NCBI RefSeq assembly: GCF_000725805.1
Contig: NZ_JOFT01000017.1
Span: forward strand, 186,001 to 250,000
Direction of reading: 5' to 3'
Source: Streptomyces xanthophaeus
GTDB taxonomy: Bacteria > Actinomycetota > Actinomycetes > Streptomycetales > Streptomycetaceae
Length of the DNA stretch: 64,000 nucleotides
The notes under the pieces were generated by a model. The model saw nothing but the letters and a program-made list of their open reading frames with translations, had not been told where the DNA came from and ran no database searches. A program made the translations under genes and the position numbers. Each line of letters opens with the position of its first letter. Within the stretch, counting starts at the first letter, position 1. Below are positions 10,206-17,757 of this stretch, piece after piece.

Positions 10206-10754
10206 TCAGCGCACGGATCCGGCCGGGTGCAGCGCGGACTCCGTGCAGGTGGCGAAGGTCCGCTGGTGGTAGACCAGCGGGGGCTGCGGGTCGGAGACCG
10301 CCTGCTCCACCGCCCCCTGCACGATCACGTGGTCCCCGCCCGGCGTCAGTGCGACCACCCTGCAGGCCATCCAGGCGGGGACCCCGGGGAGCCGCGGCAC
10401 TCCGCCCTGGCTGCTCAGCGGTATCCCGTCCGCCTTGTCCCGCCCCTTCGCGGCGAAGGCCCGGGCCCAGTCCTCCTGGCCGTCGGCCAGGACGTTGATC
10501 CCGAACCGTCCGGCCTTGCGGATGATCCCCAGCAGCTCGGAGTCCTCCGCGAGGGCGACCATGACCAGGGGCGGGTTGCGGGACAGGGAGGCGACCGCGC
10601 TGACGGTCGTACCGTGCGCGCGCGTGCCGTCGTAGGCCGTGACCACGGTGACGGCGCAGGGGAAGGACGCCATCGCGTCCCGGAAGTCGGCGTCGTCGAC
10701 CGCAGGTGGTGCGTACCCGTTCATACCCGCTCCCTCGGAATCCGGCCCGGTCAT
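10206..10754 (-). CDS. Flavin reductase family protein (FMN-binding split barrel)
   Basis: About 182 residues of the HpaC-type flavin reductase family: FRDAMASFPCAVTVVTAYDG, then AVASLSRNPPLVMVALAEDS, GRFGINVLADGQEDWARAFA and a C-terminal HQRTFATC. Such enzymes use NAD(P)H to supply free reduced flavin to a partner monooxygenase. The ATG at 10754 overlaps the exporter stop (ATGA); ATG 10724 after gagggag is an equally good start. It is the last gene of the ACP operon, and the only candidate flavin-using partner there is the acyl-CoA-dehydrogenase-like protein at 15019. Confidence 0.88.
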   Translation of the reverse strand: MTGPDSEGAGMNGYAPPAVDDADFRDAMASFPCAVTVVTAYDGTRAHGTTVSAVASLSRNPPLVMVALAEDSELLGIIRKAGRFGINVLADGQEDWARAFAAKGRDKADGIPLSSQGGVPRLPGVPAWMACRVVALTPGGDHVIVQGAVEQAVSDPQPPLVYHQRTFATCTESALHPAGSVR

Positions 10755-11713
10755 GAGGCCTCGGCCTTGCGACGGAGCAGCTTCGGCCCGGCCACGGCCA
10801 GAACGGCGCCCACGAGCATGAACAGCGAGCCGATCAGCTGGCCCGTGCCGATGGACTCGTCCAGCAGCACGAAGGACAGCACCGTGCCGGAAACCGGGAC
10901 CAGGAACATCAGCACGGAGGCGGTGGTGGGTCCGACCTGGCGCACGCCGCGGTAGAACAGCGCGTACGCGATCGCCGTGGGGCCCAGCACCAGGAAGGCC
11001 ATGGTCCACCAGAAGCTGCCCGAGAGGCCGCTCCAGGCCACGTCCCCCACGTCGGGGACGGCGAGCGCGGCGAGCACGAGCGAGCCGAAGGCCATGGAGT
11101 AGGCCGTGGCCCGGACCGGCTCGATCTGCACCAGGATGCGCTTGCCGATCATGGTGTACGCGGCCCAGCTCACGGCCGCGACCACGTACGCCAGCTCGCC
11201 CAGGAGACGGTCCCGGCCGCCTCCGTCCTCGGCGACGCCGAGGAAGAACAGCACCGCACCCGCCGCACCCGCGGAGAGTCCGGCCACCCGGTGCCACTGC
11301 GCCTTCTCCCAGCGCAGCAGGAGAGCGGCCGCCGTGGTGAGGATGGGACTCAGGATGGGCACGATGATCGCGCCGTCCACGGCCGGTGCGTAGGAGAGGC
11401 CGAAGAACAGCACGGCGTTGTACACGAAGACGCCGAGGAAGCCCGCGATGGCCAGCGGGCGGATCTCGGACCGGCTGATGCCGGCGCGTCCGGGCAGGAG
11501 CAGCGGCAGGATCAGCAGGAGCACCAGGGCTCCCGAACCGAACCGGACGGCCGCGGCGACGCTGTGGGGGATGTCCTCCACGACGATCTTCGAGACCACG
11601 AACCCGCTGCCCCACAGCGCCATCGTGATCAGCAGGGGCGGCATCGGGTGGTGCAGGGCTCCGGGGGGCCGGCCCGTGGTGGCGGCGGGGGCGTCCTTCG
11701 CGTCAGTGGACAT
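10751..11713 (-). CDS. EamA/DMT-superfamily transporter
   Basis: A 320-residue membrane protein with ten hydrophobic helices and two EamA halves. The first begins LLITMALWGSGFVVSKIV; the second half contains AYTMIGKRIL and ends LIGSLFMLVGAVLAVAG. DMT proteins of this type export amino acids and other small metabolites. Its start lies inside the end of the TrpB-like gene (11-base overlap) and its stop overlaps the flavin reductase start, so it is the operon's likely product or intermediate exporter. Export direction is inferred from family and context. Confidence 0.9.
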   Translation of the reverse strand: MSTDAKDAPAATTGRPPGALHHPMPPLLITMALWGSGFVVSKIVVEDIPHSVAAAVRFGSGALVLLLILPLLLPGRAGISRSEIRPLAIAGFLGVFVYNAVLFFGLSYAPAVDGAIIVPILSPILTTAAALLLRWEKAQWHRVAGLSAGAAGAVLFFLGVAEDGGGRDRLLGELAYVVAAVSWAAYTMIGKRILVQIEPVRATAYSMAFGSLVLAALAVPDVGDVAWSGLSGSFWWTMAFLVLGPTAIAYALFYRGVRQVGPTTASVLMFLVPVSGTVLSFVLLDESIGTGQLIGSLFMLVGAVLAVAGPKLLRRKAEAS

Positions 11714-13043
11714 GTGCGGGTGTCTCCGGCTGCTCGGGCAGGCTGCTCAGCGACACGGCCAGCTCTTCCATCGACAGGCCGCTGTCGTCGAGCGTTCCCT
11801 GCAGGTGGGCGTCGTAGGCCGCGAGGTCGAACTGGCCGTGCCCGCTCAGGCAGAGCAGGAGGACCGGATCGGCGCCCTCGGCCGTGGCCTTCCTGGCCTC
11901 GACGATGGCGGCGTGCACGGCGTGGGAGGACTCGGGCGCCGGGATGATGCCCTCGGCGCGCGCGAACTGCAGCCCGCTCGCGAGGACTTCGTTCTGGCCG
12001 TAGGCGACGGACTCGATCGTGCCCGTGGAGTACAGGGAGCTGACGATCTTCGCCGTGCCGTGGTAGCGCAGTCCGCCGGCGTGGATGGCCGCCGGGGAGA
12101 AGGCGTGTCCCAGCGTGTACATCTTCTGCAGCGGGGTGGCGCGCGAGGAGTCGGTGAAGTCGTAGCGGTAGACGCCGCGCGTCAGCTTGGGGCAGGCGGT
12201 CGGCTCCACGGCGATGCACCGGGGGCCCTCGCCGCCGCGCAGCTTGTCGCGGAGGAAGGGGCCGGCGAGGCCGCCGAAGTTGCTGCCCGCGCCGAGGCTC
12301 GCGATGACCACGTCGGGCCGCTCGCCGAGGGCGGCCATCTGCTCCTGCGCCTCCAGGCCGATGACGGTCTGGTGCAGGAGCGAGTACGACTCGCCGCTGC
12401 CCGTGGCGAACCGGCTGCCGCTGTCGAGCCGCGCGTCCTCCAGCGCCTCCGCCATGGCGATGGCGAGGCTCCCGCCGGTCCCGGGGTTCTCGGCGAGTGC
12501 CGCGCGCCCCGCGTCCGTGCCGGGGGTGGGGCTGGGGACGACGGTGGCGCCGAGCATCTCCATGACCACGCGCCGGTAGGGCTTGGCCGCGTAGCTGTTG
12601 CCGACCATGTAGACGTGGCATTCGAGGCCGAAGGCCCGGCAGGCCGCCGCCAGTGCGGTGCCCCACTGGCCGGCGCCGGTGGCGGTCACCAGGCGCTTGG
12701 CGCCCGCCTGCTTGTAGTAATAGGCCTGCGCGAGGGCGCTGTTCAGCTTGTGGCTGCCGCTGACGTTGCCGCCCTCGTACTTGTAGTAGATGCGCGCGCT
12801 GACGCCGAGCTCGCGCTCCAGGTTCTCGGCCCGGCGCAGCGGCGTGGGCCGGAAGGACCGGTAGTGCTCCAGGACCTCGGCGGGTATGGCGATGTCGCTC
12901 GCCTTGCTGAGTTCCTGCCGCACGAGCCCGGTCGGGATCTGCGGGTTGAGTCCGGGGCCGCCGCCGGGGGCGGGCAGGTCCGGGGCGATCGGCTCGGGCA
13001 GGTCGGGGATGATGTTGTACCAGGTGGTGGGGATGCTGGTCAT
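11703..13043 (-). CDS. TrpB2-like PLP enzyme lacking the canonical catalytic Glu
   Basis: A 446-residue fold-type II PLP enzyme of the TrpB2 (trpB_rel) family. The Schiff-base lysine is Lys99 in GGNVSGSHKLNSA; phosphate and cofactor contacts are suggested by SLGAGSNFGG and CLSGHGQFD. In tryptophan synthase beta chains the catalytic Glu precedes TGAGQ(H/W)G; here that position is Ala121 (VTATGAGQWG, codon 12681-12683). This argues against ordinary indole-serine condensation and for beta-replacement or elimination with another partner. No trpA or other trp gene is adjacent. It starts 2 bases after the ACP stop and overlaps the exporter gene by 11 bases. Confidence 0.88.
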   Translation of the reverse strand: MTSIPTTWYNIIPDLPEPIAPDLPAPGGGPGLNPQIPTGLVRQELSKASDIAIPAEVLEHYRSFRPTPLRRAENLERELGVSARIYYKYEGGNVSGSHKLNSALAQAYYYKQAGAKRLVTATGAGQWGTALAAACRAFGLECHVYMVGNSYAAKPYRRVVMEMLGATVVPSPTPGTDAGRAALAENPGTGGSLAIAMAEALEDARLDSGSRFATGSGESYSLLHQTVIGLEAQEQMAALGERPDVVIASLGAGSNFGGLAGPFLRDKLRGGEGPRCIAVEPTACPKLTRGVYRYDFTDSSRATPLQKMYTLGHAFSPAAIHAGGLRYHGTAKIVSSLYSTGTIESVAYGQNEVLASGLQFARAEGIIPAPESSHAVHAAIVEARKATAEGADPVLLLCLSGHGQFDLAAYDAHLQGTLDDSGLSMEELAVSLSSLPEQPETPAHVH

Positions 13044-13045
13044 GG

Positions 13046-13327
13046 TCAGGCTCCCTTGGCGGCCGCGACGGCGCTCTGCGCGTATCCGACGACGTCGCCC
13101 AGGGTCGCCTTGCGCACCTCGGCGAAGAGCTTGTCGGCGAAGGCCACGCCCAGTTCGTCCTCCACGGCGATGAGGCCCTGCACGTAGGCCATGGAGCCGA
13201 CCGGGAGTTCCTCGGAGCCGATCTCCGCCGTGAGCGCGACGGTCGGGTCCAAGGCGAGGCCGGCGGCCTCGGCGAGGTGGCGGATGACGAGCTCCGGGAG
13301 CTGCTGGTCGATACCGGTGTCCGGCAT
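13046..13327 (-). CDS. Acyl carrier protein, atypical GSM phosphopantetheine motif
   Basis: A 93-residue acidic carrier-like protein. Its three-helix pattern and the segment GSMAYVQGLIAVEDELGVAF align with ACP helix II, but the usual DSL is replaced by Gly-Ser-Met, making Ser45 the presumed phosphopantetheine site. The ATG at 13327 follows gagagga at good spacing; an open frame continues upstream but reads as shadow sequence. It lies between the BtrH-like acyltransferase and TrpB-like genes. It is the second carrier of the operon, probably for a different intermediate from the one held by the ACP at 16212. Confidence 0.82.
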   Translation of the reverse strand: MPDTGIDQQLPELVIRHLAEAAGLALDPTVALTAEIGSEELPVGSMAYVQGLIAVEDELGVAFADKLFAEVRKATLGDVVGYAQSAVAAAKGA

Positions 13328-13362
13328 GGTGGTCCTCTCGTACGGGATGGAGCGGTAAGTGG

Positions 13363-14367
13363 TCAGTTGTCGTGGCCGGCGGGGCCGGCGGGCGCCGGTA
13401 CGGCGCTCTCGTCCGCCGCCAGTTGTCTCAGGGCCGCCACCAGCGGCTGGGTGCGCGGCCCGCCGGGGCGCAGCAGCGACAGGCGCGCGAAGCGGATCAT
13501 CATGGGCAGGCGTGCCCAGTCGGCCGCCAGCGCGGTGAGCCGTTCGACGGCCGCCTCGTCGGGGGCCTCGGCGGTGCTGCCCTGCCGGGTCAGGTACCGC
13601 AGGTGCAGTGCGCGCTGGCGGGCGGCGGTCCATATCTCGTCCGCCTGTACGTAGCCGTCCTCGTGCCCGCCGTACTGCTCGAAGTGAGCGGCGAGCGCGT
13701 GCACGGCGTCCGGTCCGGACAGCCAGTCGCCCGGGCGGGCGTCGGGCGCGGGTCCTTGGCCGGCGGCGCCCCGCACGGCGAACCACTGGTGGTCGTCGTA
13801 GAGCGCGGCGTCGTCCTCGTCCCCGAAGGCGTGCCGTTCCTGGAGGAGGAACGGCAGGGTGAGCTCGGGCACCCGGCGCGCCCAGGCGCGCAGGTGGGCG
13901 TCCTCGGCCCAGCCGCTCCAGGAGCTCTGGTCACCGAGGTCGTCGCTGGCCCGGAAGTCGTCGCGGACGTGCCACCGGCCGTCCTCGTACCCGTCGACCA
14001 CGAACCAGTGCGGTGCGTGCCGCTGTTGGTGCGCGGTGAGCCAGGGCAGGTTGAAGGAGTCACCCACGACCACGACCGCGCCGTGGGCCGCGTGCTCCGC
14101 CGCGATGCCCGCCAGTGCCTGCGACGCGTGCGGGGCGCCGCGGCGCACCAGCGGGAGCGGTCCCCCGGCGGCCCGCAGTCCGGCGGGCAGGTGGCGGAAG
14201 GCGTGGACGCCGTCGGCTTCGGGCCGCACGTCCAGGGGGCAGGAACTCCCCAGGGCGGAGAGCCAGTTCCGGCCGGTCGCGTCGAGGTACGCCGCGAGCG
14301 CCGCCCCGTAGCAGGACAGCAGTTCGCCGTCGACGGCCGGTACGTCCGGCCGGGCCGCGGTCACCAT
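13363..14367 (-). CDS. BtrH-type acyltransferase (BtrH N-terminal domain / DUF4872-like)
   Basis: A 334-residue protein resembling butirosin BtrH, a cysteine-protease-fold acyltransferase that moves an aminoacyl group from an ACP to an amine. Cys19 in LLSCYGAALAAYL and His120 in APHWFVVDGYEDG, with Asp125 close by, form a plausible catalytic set. The C-terminal half (from about residue 210) is helical, as in DUF4872. Overlap with the PPTase gene by 7 bases indicates coupling. In this operon it would release the ACP-bound product to an acceptor that cannot be named from sequence. Confidence 0.78.
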   Translation of the reverse strand: MVTAARPDVPAVDGELLSCYGAALAAYLDATGRNWLSALGSSCPLDVRPEADGVHAFRHLPAGLRAAGGPLPLVRRGAPHASQALAGIAAEHAAHGAVVVVGDSFNLPWLTAHQQRHAPHWFVVDGYEDGRWHVRDDFRASDDLGDQSSWSGWAEDAHLRAWARRVPELTLPFLLQERHAFGDEDDAALYDDHQWFAVRGAAGQGPAPDARPGDWLSGPDAVHALAAHFEQYGGHEDGYVQADEIWTAARQRALHLRYLTRQGSTAEAPDEAAVERLTALAADWARLPMMIRFARLSLLRPGGPRTQPLVAALRQLAADESAVPAPAGPAGHDN

Positions 14368-15026
14368 GAGTACTCCCGGTCGTGGGCGCCGGCCGGGGCC
14401 GTGGCCACGGCGAGCGCGAGGTCCTGGCGGCTGTCCAGCCGCATCCAGCGCACGGCCCCCCAGGCGCCCTGGTCCCGGCCGGATTCGACGGGGATCTGCC
14501 AGGGCCGGGCGGCGAGGCCCTCGCCGACGGCCTTGGCGCAGGCCTCCTGGACGGTCCAGGTACGGGTGAACCGCTGTGCCTGCTCGGTCCCTTCGAGCTC
14601 GGCCAGCCCCCGGTAGGAGGGGTACGAGGCCCAGCGGCGCAGCGTCGCCGCCTGGGGGACGGTCACCGGTTCGACGTCGATGCCGACGCTGGCGCCCACG
14701 CAGACGGCTACCGCTGCCATGCCCCCGCTGTGGGACACGCTGGTGCCGAGCCCCGGTGCCTGGGCGAACCGCGGCGGGCCGCCGTCGGTGTCCTCCGCGG
14801 GAGTCAGCTCCCGGACGGGGCGGTGCAGCACCAGGGCGGCGGCGCGGCGCAGCAGGCTCCGCCCGAAGGCGAACTCGGCGCGCCGGACCGGGGTCATCCG
14901 GGCGGCTGCGGCCCGCTCGGTGGAGGTGAGCAGCGACAGGTCCGGGTCGCGGGGGATCTCGCCGAGGAGCGTGTGCACCTCGGCGTCCCCGAGGCGCACG
15001 GACGCGTGCACCACACCGTCAGGCAA
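14361..15026 (-). CDS. 4'-phosphopantetheinyl transferase (Sfp type)
   Basis: A 221-residue Sfp-type PPTase. Core motifs are VSHSGGMAAVAV, GIDVEPV (magnesium-binding Asp/Glu) and WTVQEACAKAVGEGL, which contains the conserved Trp, Glu and Lys. It should convert the two apo-carrier proteins of the same operon to holo form. It overlaps both neighbours (the acyl-CoA-dehydrogenase-like gene by 8 bases, the BtrH-like gene by 7). A dedicated PPTase inside the operon suggests the carriers are not well served by housekeeping enzymes, which would fit the unusual motif of the second ACP. Confidence 0.92.
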   Translation of the reverse strand: MPDGVVHASVRLGDAEVHTLLGEIPRDPDLSLLTSTERAAAARMTPVRRAEFAFGRSLLRRAAALVLHRPVRELTPAEDTDGGPPRFAQAPGLGTSVSHSGGMAAVAVCVGASVGIDVEPVTVPQAATLRRWASYPSYRGLAELEGTEQAQRFTRTWTVQEACAKAVGEGLAARPWQIPVESGRDQGAWGAVRWMRLDSRQDLALAVATAPAGAHDREYSW

Positions 15027-16215
15027 GGCGCACCTCGGGGTCGAGGAGCGTCAGGGTGCCGTTGGCCGTGGTGAGGCGGTCGTTGGAGTAGTTGAGCCGG
15101 GCCGACTTGATGTCCCGGAACAGCCGCTCCATGGGTATCGCGGAGCTGCGCATGTAGCCGTGCCGCAGGCCCAGCAGGTCCATCAGGCGGTCGGCGGCGT
15201 CCATCAGGGTCTCCGAGGCGAACACCTTGAGCCCGTTGAGGCGCAGTTGGACGGGGGCCGCGCCGATGTCGCCGCCGGTGAGCCGGAGGTCCTCGATCTC
15301 CCGGACGACCGTGCCGAGGAAGGCGTCCACGGCGTCCACGTCCATGCGGATGCGGGCGATGCGGTCCAGCACCAGATCGGAACGGAGGTTGAAGTCCCGC
15401 CGCTTGGCCGGGTCGCGGAGCATGGTCAGGGTGTCGCGGAGCACGCCGCAGACGGCGCCGAGCCAGCTCGCCGACCAGCCGATGTGCGCGGCGGGGGCGA
15501 AGACCGCTCCGGAGATGTCCGCGAAGGCGCCCGCCCCGCCCACCTGCTGGTCCGCGGGGACGGTCCCGTGCAGGGTCATGGCCACGCTGTGCGTGGCGCG
15601 CATGCCCATGGGGTTCCAGCCGTCGCGCTGGGTGGTCTCCAGCTGTTCCCGGTCCGCGTAGACCAGGGTGACCGCGTTGGAGGAGGCGTCGGCCGCGTCC
15701 CGCATGGTGATGAGGAAGCCGTCGGCCTGGGCTCCGCCGGTGACGATCGGGGCCTCGCGGTGGATCAGCAGGTCGTCGGTCTCCCGGTCGAGCGCGGCCC
15801 CGGCGGAGGTCAGGTGGCCCCCCTTGCCGGCCTCCGAGGTCACGGAGGCCACGTAGACCTCGCCGCGGGCGATGCGGGGCAGCAGCCGGTTCTTGAGGGC
15901 GGGCGTCGCGTACTCGGCGAGGGTGACGACCTGCTGGCAGTGCATGGCCCAGATCAGGGCGGTGGACAGGGAGCCGCGCCCGAGTTCCTGGGCGACGGCC
16001 GCCATGTCGGCGAGGGAACCGCCCAGGCCGCCGTACTCGACGGGGACGGACAGGCCCATGAGGCCCGAGGCGCGCAGCGCGTCGAGCGCGGCCACGGGGA
16101 AGGACGCGCTCTCGTCGGCCGCCGCGGCGGTGTCCCGCAGTACGGGGACCAGCTCGCGGGCCAGTTCGGTCGGGACGAGGGGGCGGGTGCGCGTCTGCGC
16201 GCCGGTGGCGCTCAT
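15019..16215 (-). CDS. Acyl-CoA dehydrogenase-like flavoprotein, probably acting on ACP-bound substrate
   Basis: A 398-residue member of the acyl-CoA dehydrogenase fold. GLMGLSVPVEYGGLGGS near residues 51-67 and the flavin-contact region (VASVTSEAGKGGHL) are clear. The C-terminal end reads RDIKSARLNYSNDRLTTANG, without a recognisable YEGT-type catalytic Glu. It could be an alpha,beta-desaturase like the prolyl-carrier dehydrogenases, or a reduced-flavin-dependent monooxygenase fed by the reductase at the operon end. Its ATG overlaps the ACP stop by 4 bases, which strongly suggests the ACP thioester is its substrate. Confidence 0.87.
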   Translation of the reverse strand: MSATGAQTRTRPLVPTELARELVPVLRDTAAAADESASFPVAALDALRASGLMGLSVPVEYGGLGGSLADMAAVAQELGRGSLSTALIWAMHCQQVVTLAEYATPALKNRLLPRIARGEVYVASVTSEAGKGGHLTSAGAALDRETDDLLIHREAPIVTGGAQADGFLITMRDAADASSNAVTLVYADREQLETTQRDGWNPMGMRATHSVAMTLHGTVPADQQVGGAGAFADISGAVFAPAAHIGWSASWLGAVCGVLRDTLTMLRDPAKRRDFNLRSDLVLDRIARIRMDVDAVDAFLGTVVREIEDLRLTGGDIGAAPVQLRLNGLKVFASETLMDAADRLMDLLGLRHGYMRSSAIPMERLFRDIKSARLNYSNDRLTTANGTLTLLDPEVRLA

Positions 16216-16463
16216 GCGGAGACCCGCGCCTGCTCCAGGGCCGCGCGCAGGCCGCCGAGGCTGTTGAAGGTGTCGGGCCGCAGGGCCGCATCGGGCAGGC
16301 TCACGCCGAAGGTGTCCTCGATGTCGAAGAGCACGTCGACGGCGCGCATCGAGTCGAGGCCGAGTTCCGCGAGGGGTGAGTCCTCGGTGATCTCGGTGTC
16401 CTCCGTGAGCTCCGGCAGATGGCGGCGGACCACGGCGAGGAGCTCGGGGTCAGGGGTGGTCAT
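16212..16463 (-). CDS. Acyl carrier protein
   Basis: An 83-residue carrier protein with the canonical site LAELGLDSMRAVDVLFDIED (Ser38 is the phosphopantetheine site), acidic throughout. It sits 4 bases after the decarboxylase stop and overlaps the acyl-CoA-dehydrogenase-like gene. Order ligase, decarboxylase, ACP resembles both the butirosin BtrJ/K/I logic and the exosortase-A-associated ligase/decarboxylase/ACP trio, where an amino acid is loaded on a free-standing ACP and then decarboxylated. Confidence 0.92.
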   Translation of the reverse strand: MTTPDPELLAVVRRHLPELTEDTEITEDSPLAELGLDSMRAVDVLFDIEDTFGVSLPDAALRPDTFNSLGGLRAALEQARVSA

Positions 16464-16467
16464 GGTG

Positions 16468-17757
16468 TCAGGTCCTCTCGACAGGGATGCGGGTGAAGAC
16501 AGCGCGCGAAGCGGTGGTGGGGCGTCCGCCGCCCGTGACCACCTCGACCGGTGCGGGGTAGCTGAGGAATCCCACCAGGCTGGCTGTCAGGCCGTACGCG
16601 CCTGTGTTGGGCACCGCCAGCAGGTCGCCGGCGTGCAGCTGGGGAAGGTCGGAGGGGCTGCCCCACTGGTCCAGCGGGGTGCACAGCGGGCCCACCAGGT
16701 TCACGGTCCGGCCGGTGGGCTCTTCGTCGCGCCCGTCGCCGGACAGCCGCAGCACGCCCGGGCGCAGCGGGGGCAGCCTGCGCAGCCCGGCGAGGCCGCC
16801 GAGGTGGTGGATGCCGCTGTCGAGGAGGGCGTACTGCTGGCCCTTGGACTCCTTCACCTCGACGACCGAGGTGACGAGGGTGCCGCTGGAGCCCACGAGG
16901 TAGCGGCCGGATTCGAAGGAGACGGCGGGGCCGCCGTCGCGCCAGGTGGGTACGTGCTGGTCCAGGAGCTTTTCGAGTCCGGCGCGCAGGCCGGGGAATC
17001 CGGGGCGTTCGCCGGGCACCGCGTAGGGGGTGCCGAACCCGCCGCCGAGGTCCAGTTCCTCGAAGTCCCGGCCGAGGGCACCGGCCAGCTCCCCGCACAT
17101 GGCGAGGGCGGCGTCGAACTGGCCGAGGAGGACCTCCTCGGTGGGCAGGTTGGTGCCCATGTAGAGGTGCAGGCCCGTGATCCGTACCCGTCCGGCGTCC
17201 TGGAACGCCTGCGGGTCCTGGAGCACCTGGGCGAAGTCCACGCCGAACTTGGTGCTGACGCCGGCCATGGCCAGGCCCATGCCGGGCACGGGCCGGTCGG
17301 CGTTGATGCGCAGCAGGACCTCGATCGGGTCCGCCGCGCCGGCCGGGTCCTGCCCGGCGGTGTGCGCCACGGCGACGAGGGTCTCCAGGTCGCGGACGGA
17401 CTCGACGGAGAACCGGGTGACGCCCGCGCTCAGCGCCTGTCCGATTTCCAGCGCCGTCTTTGCGGGGCCGCTGTAGGTGATGTCTGCTGCCGCAAAGCCG
17501 GCCACCAAAGCGGAATCGAGCTCTCCAGTGGAACTGACCTCGGCACGGCATCCGAGTCCGGCCAGGACTCCGGCGACCTCGGGGTGCGGATTTGCCTTCA
17601 GCGAATAGTGGATGACCGCCCCCTCGGGGAGGGCCGCCACGAGGTCCGCATGGGATTCGGCCACGACGTCGAGGTCGTAGAGGTAGAGCGGCGTGCCGAA
17701 AGTGATGGCGGCGGATTCCGGTGTTGTCGCCGGAAAAAGCGGAATGCTCTCTGTCAT
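16468..17757 (-). CDS. Fold-type III PLP decarboxylase (BtrK / exosortase-associated type)
   Basis: A 429-residue alanine-racemase-fold decarboxylase of the Orn/DAP/Arg group. The Schiff-base Lys is in IHYSLKANPHPEV, the glycine loop is LGGGFGTPY, and the C-terminal catalytic region has VGPLCTPLDQ and NTGAYGLTAS. The CTPLD form is typical of BtrK and exosortase-A-associated decarboxylases rather than free diaminopimelate decarboxylase (CESGD). By analogy with BtrK it would remove the alpha-carboxylate of an ACP-bound amino acid tethered by its side-chain carboxyl. ATG 17757 overlaps the ligase stop. Confidence 0.9.
   Translation of the reverse strand: MTESIPLFPATTPESAAITFGTPLYLYDLDVVAESHADLVAALPEGAVIHYSLKANPHPEVAGVLAGLGCRAEVSSTGELDSALVAGFAAADITYSGPAKTALEIGQALSAGVTRFSVESVRDLETLVAVAHTAGQDPAGAADPIEVLLRINADRPVPGMGLAMAGVSTKFGVDFAQVLQDPQAFQDAGRVRITGLHLYMGTNLPTEEVLLGQFDAALAMCGELAGALGRDFEELDLGGGFGTPYAVPGERPGFPGLRAGLEKLLDQHVPTWRDGGPAVSFESGRYLVGSSGTLVTSVVEVKESKGQQYALLDSGIHHLGGLAGLRRLPPLRPGVLRLSGDGRDEEPTGRTVNLVGPLCTPLDQWGSPSDLPQLHAGDLLAVPNTGAYGLTASLVGFLSYPAPVEVVTGGGRPTTASRAVFTRIPVERT

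Noticed and set aside
11703..13043. Ordinary tryptophan synthase beta subunit
   Set aside because: TrpB2-type sequence with the catalytic Glu replaced, no trpA or other trp genes, and operon context with ACPs.
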